Source of the DNA: Cladophialophora immunda | Taxonomy: Eukaryota > Ascomycota > Eurotiomycetes > Chaetothyriales > Herpotrichiellaceae | Direction of reading: 5' to 3' | Assembly (NCBI RefSeq): GCF_000835495.1 | Contig: NW_015622542.1 | Span: 952,485-1,016,484, forward strand | Length of the DNA stretch: 64,000 nucleotides | Shown here: piece by piece, positions 1 through 10,948 of the stretch | Layout: each line of letters opens with the position of its first letter | Position numbering within the stretch: position 1 is the first letter of the stretch | Translations under genes and position numbers: made by a program | Notes under the pieces: model-generated | The model's database searches: none | What the model was told of the DNA's origin: nothing | Seen by the model: the letters and a program-made list of their open reading frames with translations, nothing else

Positions 1-641
1 ATGATGGGCCAGTGCCACTCCTCATGCACTATTATGCAGTCGAGACATTCCTGTGCGAAATCGCATTGGATGACAACGTTCCTGCTTCACGATATGGGTC
101 TTTCTCCGTTACACGCCTTGACATGCTGTTCGCTTGTCTCACATCCGCAAAACACTTTTTTGACATATTCCATTCTCTGCCTGCTTCAACACATTTTGAC
201 CTACCCTACTCCACATTTACCATCGTCAGCCATCTCTACGTGGTCCTGTCGAAACTGTCTCTTTGTATCCACGACGGCTGGGACCAGAACTACGTCGCGT
301 CATATTTAAACTTCCACGACGTATTGGACCGGTTGTCGAAGAAGGCTGAGGAAGCTAGGGAGCTGATTCTGCAGGCTAACCAATTGGCCGATTCCGCGTC
401 TTCTTCAAACACCCTGCTACGCAGTGTGCCGCTGGTCTGGATGACGGTGACCGCCAAGGTTCAAGATATCAAGGCGGTGCACGATGCAAGGAAAGCAGAA
501 CAATCGAGGAGGCCTCAGCCGGAGAATCCAACCTCTGATCTCGGAGCCGAACTGCCGGGACTGCCGAGTGAATGCGCAATGCCAGATACGCTCAGCTTCT
601 TTGACTTCCTCGACGAACCATTGTGGCAGAACTGGGCGTGA
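1..641 (+). CDS. C-terminal end of a fungal-specific transcription factor (5' part outside the window)
   Basis: The reading frame is open from base 3 to the TGA at 639-641, so this is the last roughly 210 residues of a longer protein. The visible part has the pattern of the C-terminal half of Zn2Cys6 regulators: a helical stretch beginning LLMHYYAVETFLCEIAL, a segment around RLDMLFACLTSAKHFFD, then DGWDQNY, and a short acidic aromatic end (SFFDFLDEPLWQNWA) of the kind that often acts as an activation tail. No DNA-binding domain is visible because it would lie to the left. The family call rests on overall pattern, not on a diagnostic motif, so the specific pathway cannot be stated. It is transcribed toward the questin-oxidase-like gene, which is on the other strand. 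Confidence 0.65.
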   Translation, partial: DGPVPLLMHYYAVETFLCEIALDDNVPASRYGSFSVTRLDMLFACLTSAKHFFDIFHSLPASTHFDLPYSTFTIVSHLYVVLSKLSLCIHDGWDQNYVASYLNFHDVLDRLSKKAEEARELILQANQLADSASSSNTLLRSVPLVWMTVTAKVQDIKAVHDARKAEQSRRPQPENPTSDLGAELPGLPSECAMPDTLSFFDFLDEPLWQNWA

Positions 642-1290
642 AAATTGGGACCGGGTACTCCCCGCCTTTTGGCCCAGGGACGACGCTATCGCCTTCACTG
701 TATGTTGGATGTTTCCTGACCCCAATGAAACGTGGACAATGATCGGAAGGCTGGATGCGAAGCCAGAGAACGTCTCCTGAGACGGGGTAAGTCACCTCTC
801 AAAGCGCCAAACCCGCTTGATATCAGCGGATGGAAATCCAGCAGCTGCGGCTCTAGCTGCGTGGAAGACACTCGATGGCATAAATCGCCTATCTACATCA
901 ACATACTATTATACTCGTGTCAGTATTAGTGTGAGACAACAACCATGCCATCTTCATTTCTGTCACACGATCAAGCACTCATTCTTGGGCTCTGCAAGTT
1001 CACATTGAGCACAGCAATGGTTCTATCCTTTGCGGTTCGAAGTTAGCTCGAGTGGGATCGAACAGTAAAATAGCAACGTCGCATTTCGATCCGATCCCTG
1101 AACTCACCAGTCGCACAGCTTAGCGTTTTCGACTCCTCTCAGATCAAATCGGCAATCTAATTCTCATCATACGATTGGGCTGGTGAGGATATCAGAGCGA
1201 CCAATTGGCTCGAAGATGTACGCAAGGCAACGTGGGATATTGCTTTGTGGGAGTACCTATGAGAAGCTCACGACCGTGTTCGGCCACAAC
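642..1290. other. Intergenic region between two convergent genes
   Basis: About 650 bases between the stop of the left-edge regulator and the stop of the questin-oxidase-like gene. Small open frames here overlap in several frames and show no recognisable motif. It presumably holds the two 3' untranslated regions. I see nothing else in it. Confidence 0.5.
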
Positions 1291-2759
1291 TTAGGCTGGA
1301 ATATACCCATCGCGACTCGGAAGAAAGCCCATGACGCCCTCCCCAAACCCTTCCCAGCCGTTGAAATCCGTCACGTACTTGGTGGCAGCCTTGAGATAGA
1401 AGCCGTCCTTCTCGCCATACGTCTCGGCAAATGCCTTGATGGCTCGCACGACCTTGAAGAAGTGGTCGTCCAACGCCCACCGGTGTTGGAGCGCGCTCTG
1501 CGTGATCGAGTCCCAGTCCCGGCCGTTGGTTTCGACGGATTCGAGGCGTTCCAGTCCGAAGGAGAGTCTGTTTTGGAGGATGTAGATCAGGATGGTGAAG
1601 AAGGCGTATTGCCGCAGGATCGACACCCTCCTGTCGGCCGGGAAATAGTGGAACAGGATCCGCAGCGCGTGGGCGACGGTCATGATGTGGGCGTAGAAGA
1701 AGTCGTACTTCCCAACGCCATAGTCTGAGGGGCTGATCGCCAACACAACCGAGAGGTCGCAACACTGTTCGAACTGCTGGACGGGATCGGCGACTTCCCA
1801 GGCGTTCCAATGCTCCATAAACGCCTCGAAGCGGTGCTGCAGCACGATGCCAAAGTTTACCGTGCCGGGGAACTCTACGATTCCGTCGAATCGCCGGTCT
1901 TGCTGCACGCGTTTGATGACCTCGGCGAGGCTGCGGGTCTTGTATGGTGGTGGGATTGGCGGGGGGTTGTCAATCAGTCCGTGGCACACGACGTACTCGG
2001 TGCACCCGAGACTCAATGCCTGCGTGACGACCTCGGGGATCCGGAACTCGTATCCATACGCCAGATGTATGAAAGGGTGCCCGACTTTGACATAGTTGTT
2101 GGTAATGGTGTCTCGTAAATTAAACAGAATAGGAGGAACTTACGACCGCCGCAGAAGCCATTGATGAGGGGCTCATCCCCCGAATAGAGGTACTCTTGGA
2201 CAACTTTTTCCCAGTCTCCGCCGTTCTTCTGTACCTCCTCGTCGAAGAAGTCGACGTAAGCCACGGTATACCTGCGGACAGAGTTAGTGACCAACACATG
2301 CCCGTCGAAACAAGGGGCACAAACTCCTTGTTCCCGAGGAACTGTCTCCAGTTCCCCCTGGTGATCTTGTCACCCCGGACAAAAGTCTCGTCGATCCGGA
2401 CCAAAGACTTGATGTCGTGTTCGTAGGTCTTGGTCAGCTGCTCGCCATCGGCGCCCAGCACATATGCAGAACCTAGAAGCTGTACAGCGTTAGCTAAATC
2501 ATGCTCTTGATCGTAGCACCTCTATTTTTGGCAAAGTCCGTACATGTGGCAGATGGCTGTGGAGGATGAGTTGTGGATTCCGCAGCGGTGCCACGGTCGT
2601 ATGGCCTTTCTCGAGCAATCCTCGCAGCGTCTGTGTGCGGTCGTCGGACAGTTCATAAACATCGTAAATTGGCGCCGGCTCCAGCTCCGTCCTGTCTGTG
2701 GGCGACGGAAGGCGCACGGCCTCGCTGTCAGAGACGGTGGTTGTCACTGTGTTCGACAT
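1291..2759 (-). CDS. Questin oxidase-like protein (AflY/DUF4243 family)
   Basis: Four exons on the minus strand: 2544-2759, then from 2479 down, with two further introns near 2280-2340 and 2105-2145. The splices give continuous protein through LPHLLGSAYVLGADGEQL, GNKEYTVAYVDFFDEEV and GFCGGLGHPFIHLAYGYEF, which are typical of the questin-oxidase/AflY family. The long terminal exon carries a hydrophobic helical region around 1600-1700 (AFFTILIYILQNR). Family members act as Baeyer-Villiger-type oxidases on aromatic polyketides: questin to desmethylsulochrin in the geodin pathway, and a step of the aflatoxin bifuran route. Start chosen at the ATG followed by SNTVTTTVSDSEAV, about 20 residues before the conserved part. 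No flavin motif is expected in this family. The substrate here is unknown; no polyketide synthase is adjacent. Confidence 0.85.
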
Positions 2760-5284
2760 GTTTCGTTGGCGACCAGGCTCGTATCCCTGTTGTGGACTTG
2801 TGGAGAATTTCGTTCGAGCGTCAGGAGCAATCCTTATATGCAGCAGCAGACGAACCTGGTGAGGAGGGAGTTTCGGTTCCGTACTTCGTATCTTCCCGAA
2901 GGCAGGCCTAATGTCCCTCTTCGCATAGTAGTATTGGACCACCTTCGAGAAGCGGGGGTGGTGAATAGCACCATTTTGCTGACAGTGACAATACCGGAAG
3001 CATCGTGACCGGAAGTTGAGCTTGGCCAATCGGAAGCCTGACCGGGTGTACAGCATTGGGTGTGACGATCAGGAGACGCCATATCCTTTGCGCCGGCGTC
3101 AAGGTATGCTTGTCTGGCGAAGCGGGCAAAGATAGAAAATGATCAAGCTGTGGGAGGAGATCATCTTTGGTGGCTTGTGCATTTCGGCTGTTTCTAGGAC
3201 CGGTCCCGTCGCTCTCGTGGGCTGAAGCACCTACCCCGTGTACACTAGAGGTTGTACGAATCCCTCCTCTCTATGGAGTGTCTGGCCTTCATTCTAGCCC
3301 CTGATTTCTAGAGCCTTGGTCTCTCCGGCCCGGTCGTCTCCTTCCAACCCCAAACTTATCCCACAGTGTCAGGTTACAAAAGTATACTCTAATGGGCTGG
3401 AAAGCCAAAAACGCTGCATACACCATGCACGGCTGGTAATCGAGAACAAATCAACAATGCATGAGATCCTGCCCCTGCCGTTGAAATGTCCGTGCACCCT
3501 AATGTGGTTCTAAAGAAAATGATAGATGGAGTCAAGGTGACGAATTACTCACATTCGGAGTCCCCCACCGAAGGCGCCATATCAGCACCGTCTTCGTGCC
3601 AGACCACCCCGTTTCGTAGACCTATTATCGACGAGATCGTGAATCGTCTTCAAACCCAACAAATCACTTGTCCCGCGACCTGGCATTTAGCTTGGTCCCG
3701 TCTTTTCTTCTTCGCTCCATTGTCTGAACCCCTCCCGCACCGTCCGATCTATCTCATCCTGCGCCAACGCCTTGGGCATGGTCTCCCAGCACTTTCCAAG
3801 GCAGGATAGCATTGAACTCTGGGTCTTTTTTCATCCTTAGAAAGCTAGCAAGTGCTTCTTCCCCAAACACTTCACTGCCGGCCTCGTTGGCTCTGTAGGT
3901 GACATCAGGCCAACTGAGTATTTTGGTGAGGATATCAACGTGGAGGACTCTATCATGATGGAGAGAGTCAACGTTGCGCTGTCTTCTGAAATGCCCGCCG
4001 GAGCGGCTGGGTCTCGTTCCGCTTGAGGCTGGGTCGTTGTGGTCATCGTCTCTCGGTTCAACATTGGTAGGTTATAAAAGGACTTTGCTGGATTCTGAAT
4101 ATTGCGTCAAAGAACACGGTGCCCGTGGGCAGGTGACATTCTGTGTTTGTCGGGTGTAATGCGATTGTTGCACATGTGAAGATGCTTCGTTCCTCCGCCG
4201 CGTATCTGAGATAAACAGCAGATATCTACGTGGAGCAAAGTGTCCTGGATCCGGCTCGCGTGCGCATTGGATTCGTGTACATCGCAGCAGTATTACCTCT
4301 GGCGCCGAGTGCACCGTCGGTCAGAATGTCGCCTGTAGCCGCTGCGAACGGTCACGACGACAATGTGTTCGCTAGCGCAGTTGCGCCGGGAACAGAGTAA
4401 CATAAGTAATAAGACCTACAATGATGAAAGCACGACAAACTCGACATCATCCCAGAGGCCATGACCGGACAATCTGCAGTGGACACTCGACCCTCTCACC
4501 AGACATGGCGCCAGCGAGTTTTCCCATGCTTTAGTGACCTTTTTTGAAGAAACCCAGCAGATTGCAACAAGCGAAATTTTGACTTGAACGCGTTTGGGAA
4601 AAAGGAAATGTTGAATGGGAATTTTGGGATTTGATTGCAGAAGAAGGACAACGCCATCCTGGTGCTGTGCTCGAAAAGGCTAGCAAGGGCGGATTAGGCT
4701 GAACTTACAGCATCGCTTACCTGCACTGGGCCTCGTCGTTTTCGTCTCCTCAAGCGCCTGCTTTTGGTGGGGAGCAGAGGCGATGGTGAACCTCACTTGA
4801 CATTCCACGGCGACCTTTGCTTGACCTTGTGCTAGAGAGTGCCCGTGGCTGATGCCACTCTGGCTCTCCATTTCAGGAGCACTCATCAATGAGGCGTATT
4901 CCACGAAGGAGTTCTCTGTGCCCGCTCAGTCACCGGTGTGGCTTGAAATTCAACGGCTGAATCGTCCCTGGCAGCGCACAAACGCAAAAACCATAACCGA
5001 AGTAAAGACCTATGAGCGGAGCGGAAGCATTCAGGGGCCTCAGCTCTAGACCGCTGAAGACCACAGCTTCTCCAATCACCGTCTCCTCCAAACAAGGCAT
5101 CATGGTTTGGCTATTCCAGTTTCGCTCAGGCGGAACATCGGCACATCTGGGGCTGAACACGTGGTGCGTCAACGTCGAGCGGTTATCAAGGCGTCTTCTC
5201 GTAAAGGTGGACTAGCTCCTCTTCCACAATCATGCGTCTGTCCCTGTCCATGGCACGAAGCCACTCGAACGGTTACCCTTTACG
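2760..5284. other. Large intergenic region with a possible gene relic
   Basis: About 2.5 kb between the start of the questin-oxidase-like gene and the start of the next gene on the plus strand. It must contain both 5' regions. Apart from the minus-strand relic at 3687-3990, I see no convincing gene. Short open frames on both strands are mutually overlapping and featureless. Confidence 0.45.
3687..3990 (-). pseudogene. Possible decayed coding segment, family not recognised
   Basis: On the minus strand a protein-like stretch reads through LHVDILTKILSWPDVTYRAN and then GEEALASFLRMKKDPEF up to about 3795, where the frame meets a stop. A second protein-like stretch, TMPKALAQDEIDRTVREGF followed by RQWSEEEKTG, continues at once in the next frame to a stop at 3687-3689. 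Both have the composition of real protein, and together they look like one C-terminal region broken by a one-base shift around 3795-3805. I found no splice pair that repairs it. The alternating pattern of the first part is faintly like an alpha/beta-barrel (EthD-like) protein, but this is not enough for an assignment. It lies upstream of, and in the same orientation as, the questin-oxidase-like gene. Confidence 0.3.
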
Positions 5285-7000
5285 ATGAAGGTCCTGTTTG
5301 TCGAATGCGACGGCGAGGGGCGGCCCCGGAAGACAGCCTCTGACGAAGGAGTGACTCGCACCCAACATGCTGCACGCGAATATCACAAAAAGGCCAAACT
5401 GCGCAGAGCCAAGGACAAAAGCCAAGTCGCGCATCAGGGTCGCAGGTCGAAAAAGTCCAGCTCGACGACGACTGTGACAGATGACTCAGCTGCCCTGGAG
5501 CTGAACGCCACGCGAGAATCGCCTGTCAAGATCCTCCTGGGAGCCAGTCGATCCGACCCATTCCACACGATCGGCGAGGATGGAGGCGTTCCGCTCTACG
5601 TGCATGAGATGCTGGATCATGCCATAACATGCCACTGGTCGGAATTGTGTCTGAGCGACGGTGGAGGACACAACGCCTCCCGAGCCGAAATCATGCAGTC
5701 CGTCATCCACTGTCCAGTGGCTTGGTACACAATCGTCTTTGCCGGCGCGACTCATAATGCATACCAGTATGGCGCCCGCGGGACAACCAAGCAGAATGAG
5801 CAGCTCAGGCTTGCGTATAAGACCAAAGCCATCAGGTCGCTCCTGGAGTACCTCCAAGATCACGGCGACAACGTGTCCGAGGAAACCCTCCTAGGCATAA
5901 CCACCTTGGCCTCTCACGGGACCGGCGAGAACCTGAGGGGCCATGAGTCGTACAAGCGGCAGACCCTGCCCTTCCTGTCCCATCTACATGACGTTGACTA
6001 CTACGCTAACATGGACACCGGCATGGAACATCTGAGAGCTGTGTATGCCATCGTGGACCGCCGGGGAGGGCTTGGCAAGTTACGCCGGAGGAGTTTGGCC
6101 ATTGTAATTCAAGTGTAAGTGAGCCGCCCGGAAAATTGCCAAAGGCCTTGACTGATTGTGGAGGGGAAAAGGTGCGACATTCTAACATCCTGGAGGGACT
6201 TGCAGCATCCTCACTTCAATCTCGTGCTGCCGACAACGTTCCACATCAACAAGAGGAGCCATCAACAGGATGCTGCTGCACAAGGCGTGCTTGAAACTCT
6301 GACGACGGGCTTTCACGAGTTGATCAGCGATGGCTACACCAGTCTTGACCACCTCGTGGAGATCGCCGACCGCGTGAGCATCTTCTCGGCGGATTTTGAC
6401 CAGTTGCTCAGGACCTATGATCTCCCGAAAGAGCAACAACCTCTACATACTCCCAACATGGCACTTGTCAGATATATGCGGTGGTGCGTGCTCCATGATA
6501 TCCTGTCGCTACCCGAGCACGGCACCGACGCCGACACCGACGAGGATGACGATGACGACGAATCGCTGCCCGAGAATGTTGTGTACGAGATCTGCCGGCA
6601 CATTCTGTTCGCATATGCGGTGTTCGTCGTGGTGCCCATGCCACCGGCGACCAAGCTGCAGGCAAAGATCGCGGAACGGCTTGGACGCCTCCTGATCAAG
6701 GCGGTAAAGGTCGGGATTCCCAGCCAGCAGCCCGACCTGTTCCTCTGCGCAGTCGCGTGGGGCTGGATGTGCACGGAACAGGCGGTCGGGTATCGCAAGC
6801 TCGAGAAGCTCCTGGGAAGCTTCGCCACGTTGCTGGAGTTCGCCACGGTCCAGAGAAAGCCCGATTCGTGGCCAATAGTAGAGGAGACCATGAGGTCCTT
6901 CTTATGGTTCGAGACGTATTGTGAGGAACCAGGGAGGAAGTTCTGGGTGGCCGCGTGTGAGCTGGCGGAGGAGGACATCGGGGCCGAGGAGTTCCCTTGA
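5285..7000 (+). CDS. Fungal transcription factor-like protein without zinc cluster
   Basis: Two exons, 5285-6114 and 6172-7000, joined across a 57-base intron (GTAAGT...AAAG) to give IVIQVCDILTSWRDLQHPHF; about 552 residues. The N-terminus has a basic stretch (residues about 30-60, AREYHKKAKLRRAKDK) after a short VLFVEC strand. This is the layout of fungal regulator-like proteins that lack a Zn2Cys6 motif and carry a fungal-specific transcription-factor domain. The rest is mostly helical, with an acidic run of D/E near residue 420 and an acidic end (ELAEEDIGAEEFP). No cysteine cluster is visible, so DNA binding is uncertain. Start chosen at the first ATG of the open frame, directly before the conserved strand. 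Role unknown; it could regulate the neighbouring accessory genes. Confidence 0.7.
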
Positions 7001-7481
7001 GATATCACGGCAAAACCAGGCAGCGGTGCTTGCAATTGGCCTGGTGAACTTGGCCAGGTTAGGATGATACGTATTTATGGAGCCATGCCAAAGGAGAGAT
7101 ATCGTACCGTGAAGACATCAGTCTTGCTCATATTGGTAAGAAGAGCCACTCAGGCCCTCCTTCATGGGTTTCTAGTAGTTGCAAACTACTCGCTCGAGGC
7201 CAGCCAGAACGGCCGCTTCGCACACTGTCATATCCACATTTCATGACCCAGGTTAAGTGGGGCGTTGCTCAGGTCTTGGAAAAGGGAAATAGCTATGGGA
7301 GCCGTTTGTTGTTCGACGCAGTCTTTCGGGAGAAGGAAATGAGCCTCATGCATCTACTATCGTAGAGGGTATGATGACGGGGGATGTTTGGTCTTCTGTC
7401 AAGGCCAATCTAGAATATGTGTGCTCTGTTTGAGAGAGAACTACTCGTGGAACACCCTTTTGTCTCAAAATTAGAGCCCGA
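7001..7481. other. Intergenic region between convergent genes
   Basis: About 480 bases between the stop of the regulator-like gene and the stop of the cupin gene. It should contain two 3' ends. No motif or gene seen. Confidence 0.45.
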
Positions 7482-8096
7482 TCAACTTCGGCTTCTTGCA
7501 AAAACCTCTTTCAGGCTACCTTCGACAAGATCCATATTTTGACCCAGTTCCTTTCCATCAACCACAGGCTTGTCACAGGGAATGAGCACAAATGCGATCC
7601 TCGCCCACTCATTGGCGCTCAAATTCCTCCAGGCATGCATGGTTGCCCTCTGCACGCAGATGTCCCCTCTCTCCATCACTCTCGTGCAATTGTCAAGTAT
7701 CAGCTCCACTTTCCCTTCAATGACGATCCCATAGTCGATAGTCTGGGTTCTGTGCATCGGAGAAACATCTCCCGGGCTTATGTCCACAACCCGACACACG
7801 GAGGACCCGAAAGCCAGACCAGGAGGGTTATATAACAGGTTCCCGTAGCGGTCTGTATCATCTTCCAGCCTCACTGGGGAGTCTTCAGTGGTGTATGCGA
7901 GGAACATGGACGCTTTGGGCAAGTGCTGCCAAGGGTCGGCATTCTCGGGGACGGTAGAGGTCAGGGTAGATCTACCCTGTGTGTCGTGGGCTGTAATGAA
8001 TCTTTTGATCGGTCGAAGAGAGTGGTCGATTTTGGCAGGCGGCGTAGCTGAGTCCGTGCTGGTTAGACAATTTCTCAGCCAGCTTAACAACGCCAT
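7482..8096 (-). CDS. Small cupin-domain protein
   Basis: Single exon, 204 residues from the ATG at 8096. An upstream in-frame ATG at 8201 would add a poor leader, so I prefer the inner start. The cupin fold is seen in the C-terminal half: VVDISPGDVSPMHRTQTIDY, then GIVIEGKVELILD, a turn with RGDICVQRATMHAWRN, and a final strand IAFVLIP. Histidines in MHRTQ and MHAWRN are in the positions where cupins bind metal, but the first motif has one His where classic enzymes have two, so metal binding and catalysis are uncertain. Small cupins of this type often sit in fungal metabolite clusters. It is divergent from the MFS gene at 8532, with a shared 435-base control region. Confidence 0.85.
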   Translation of the reverse strand: MALLSWLRNCLTSTDSATPPAKIDHSLRPIKRFITAHDTQGRSTLTSTVPENADPWQHLPKASMFLAYTTEDSPVRLEDDTDRYGNLLYNPPGLAFGSSVCRVVDISPGDVSPMHRTQTIDYGIVIEGKVELILDNCTRVMERGDICVQRATMHAWRNLSANEWARIAFVLIPCDKPVVDGKELGQNMDLVEGSLKEVFARSRS

Positions 8097-8531
8097 ACCG
8101 ATCGCAAAGACTTGAGAGACTTGAGATGGAAGGTGAAGGACAAATGATTCTGGTGCGTAGCCGGCCTTTTTACACCGGGGCAACAACTGCCAGAAATACA
8201 TCCCGTGGCCTACCTACTATTCTTTTAGAAACGACCCTGACCCTTCTCCCCTCCCTATGGATGATGGATCCGTTGCTCGCTCTGTGCAAGGTTTGCAGTT
8301 TCGCCCCATGTCTAGCTGCAGAGTTCGGTCCGTGAGTTCGGCCCGATCGTGCATGAACCCGCTTTCTGACCACCTCTGTCCATCCTCCACGGGGAAGGAT
8401 TCGTGGAGAATTGGCCTTGGCTATAGTGACTACACTCAATGCGGAGCACAGTGTATTTACTTATAGGTCTTACGTCCCATCAGTAGAGGTCAGTAACAAC
8501 CCATCAACAACCCTCGCAAAGACGAATCGAC
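8097..8531. promoter_or_regulatory. Shared divergent promoter of the cupin and MFS genes
   Basis: The two start codons face away from each other across 435 bases, with no gene between them. The arrangement implies a shared control region and likely co-regulation. I could not identify a specific operator; inverted CGG half-sites for a Zn2Cys6 regulator would be the thing to look for. Confidence 0.5.
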
Positions 8532-10271
8532 ATGGCCACCGAAAATCCACAGCCAGACAGCAACTCGCAGCTCAAAGCTCAAGTTGAGTGCATGGAGCTG
8601 GCTGATGGCACTGTGAAGTTGCTGGATGAAGGAGGCCATGTACGCAACATCCCGGTGCCAACAGACCATCCTGACGATCCGTTGATATGGTCGCTCAGGT
8701 CGCGAGGCCTTGTCTTTCTCGCCATCTGCATCTATGGCATTACTGGATTCGGTGTTGTCCAGTCTGCACCCTTATTCTTTTCCGACATGATCGCGGACTA
8801 CATGAAGGAAACACGCGGGGTACGCATCTCGTTACGAGGATTGGAATGACATATTACTAACACCAGCTGTAGGAATTCAATCCCTCTCGAATTGGAGACC
8901 TAGCATCGTATCCCTCCCTGTGCATGGGCCTTGGAAACTTTCTCTTCGTTCCACTGTCTCTAGTATTCGGAAGGCGGCCGATGCTTATCCTTTGTGCCAT
9001 TATCATGGTAGCCTCGGTCATCTGGGCAGCCAAGTCTGACACTTTCAATTCTCATCTTGGTGCGAGATGTCTGCAGGGTCTGACGGCTGGAGTATCTGAC
9101 TGTCTACTACCCCTGATTGTCCTCGACACTACTTTTCTGCACAATCGAGGCTTCTGGATGACTCTCTACTGGTCAGTCACGGCGATTGGATCTTCGCTCA
9201 TGCTCGTGATTGTGCCCTTTTTGGTCCACTCTCAGCATGACGACTGGCGTATCAACTACTGGTTCTGGCTTGGCTGGGCCGTTCTCACCTTGATCCTGGT
9301 TTTGACGTGTCTTCGTGAGACTATGTTTTACCGCGAGCCTGCCCTCCTCAATGGACAGATTGTCATCAGCGATGCGTATGGCCAAGTCCATTTTGAGGCA
9401 ATAGCAGGCGATCATCAAACTCCAAACACTCGGACGGAATACACGGAAAAGAAGCACCCTGACCCCTACATCAAACAAATGCTACCTATCCGCTACAAGC
9501 ACCGGGGATCAAAAATGGGTACCTTTATCCGGGCGTACGTCGACATGGCTATCTGCTTCACGCATCCTGCTATCTTCTGGACTTTGTTGCTGAATTCGGT
9601 ACTCTTCTCGGGCCTTGTTATCTTGTCTCTGACCTACGAGGCCCTCCTGGTCGGACCGCCGTGGAGCTTCAGCCCGCAAGCAGTGGGCACCTCTCAAATT
9701 GGATCTGTGATCGGGGCAGCTGTAGCTTTCCTCGTTGTTGGAATGCTTGTCGAGCACAGTGCCGAGCGTCTCACTCGACGTAACGGCGGCATCCGTGAGC
9801 CGGAACACCTTCTTCCCAGCTTCGCCGTGCCGGTCATTCTCGGCTTTCTTGGACTCTGCATCTACGGTGTCGTCGGCGGGAGCCCGTTCAAGTATAGCTG
9901 GGTGGGCATCCACGCTGCCTTTGCGCTCTACTTCTTCTGCTTCATCGCCATCTCGGCAATCAGCAGTGTCTGGGTTGCAGAGTTGGTGCCGAAAAGGGCT
10001 GGTCCCGCCATCGTGTTGATCTGTGGTGGCAGAAACGCTGCAAGCTTTGGAATCAGGTATGTTTCACTGGCCTAGTCTGTGCTTCGCGTGTCCTGGACTA
10101 ATTCGTGTTTTTCCCTACAGCCACGCGTTTCCCTCCTGGATCCAGGCACTGGGCCTCCAGAACGCTCATATCTCGCTCGGAGGCATCTTTATTGGCATTG
10201 CAATTTTCGGGATTCCATTGTATTTTGTTGATAGGCGTATTAGGAAGCTTTGGTCGTCTTACTTCCAATGA
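8532..10271 (+). CDS. MFS transporter, DHA1-like
   Basis: Three exons: 8532-8819, 8873-10056 and 10121-10271, giving 540 residues. The first intron has a textbook branch site (TACTAAC) 13 bases before its AG. The N-terminal cytosolic part contains TDHPDDPLIWSLRSR, the DPxDPxxW-like element seen just before helix 1 in fungal DHA1 drug/metabolite antiporters. About twelve hydrophobic segments follow, with the helix 2-3 loop FGRRPM matching the MFS signature, a long central loop around residues 270-310, and a basic end. It is divergent from the cupin gene and upstream of a Zn2Cys6 regulator on the same strand, which suggests export or uptake of a small molecule handled by these neighbours. The substrate cannot be read from sequence. 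Confidence 0.9.
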
Positions 10272-10948
10272 AAAGTGAATAGGGAACGAGGCAATGGTGA
10301 GGGTCGGTTTGGGAGTTGGGAGAAACATTGCGAGCCTGGTATCGAAAAGACGCGGAGACGTGGAGACGCGGGGTGGGAGATGATGCCAAGCCACTAGCGA
10401 ACTACCAACGTAACTTGCTTACTTGCCGCTCATCGTTACCGTCGCTGTTTCCAGCTCAACATCGTTGATAAAGTACATTTCATGTCGTAAAACGTCTCTC
10501 TAAGTCCTTGTTACTCATCCGAGACCCGTCTGACAAGCCTCGAGGCCTACTACTGCTCAAGTTTAGCCCATTTTGCTTTAGTTTCCGCGTCTCCCTTCGA
10601 TGACATCTACAGTCTGCACAACTGTCGCATTAGGACCATTCGCAAGGTTCCTTTTGCACTTGCCTCGGTGTTGATTGTGCCCCTAGCGAGAATCTATACT
10701 GAACAGGTCTTGGAACTAACGTTGTATACCATTGCGACTCAAAAGGAGTTTGAGTACCAGTTACTTAGGTTCAGCAGGAGCACTGTTTGGCCGACGTTTG
10801 CGGATAGCTATTCACCCTCATTACAGCTCCCCCGAATCGTACATCAGGGCTCTCCCAAGCATTTGAGGTTGTCAATTTCCGAAGCTCAAATACTTTGCGG
10901 AACTCAGGACACCTTCATGCTCGAAGACTGCCAGCCACACATTCCGCT
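10272..10948. other. Intergenic region, promoter of the downstream regulator
   Basis: About 680 bases between two genes on the plus strand. No gene or clear motif seen; it should contain the MFS 3' end and the promoter of the Zn2Cys6 regulator. Confidence 0.4.

Noticed and set aside
1183..1728. Open frame of 181 codons on the plus strand
   Set aside because: Antisense to the last exon of the questin-oxidase-like gene.
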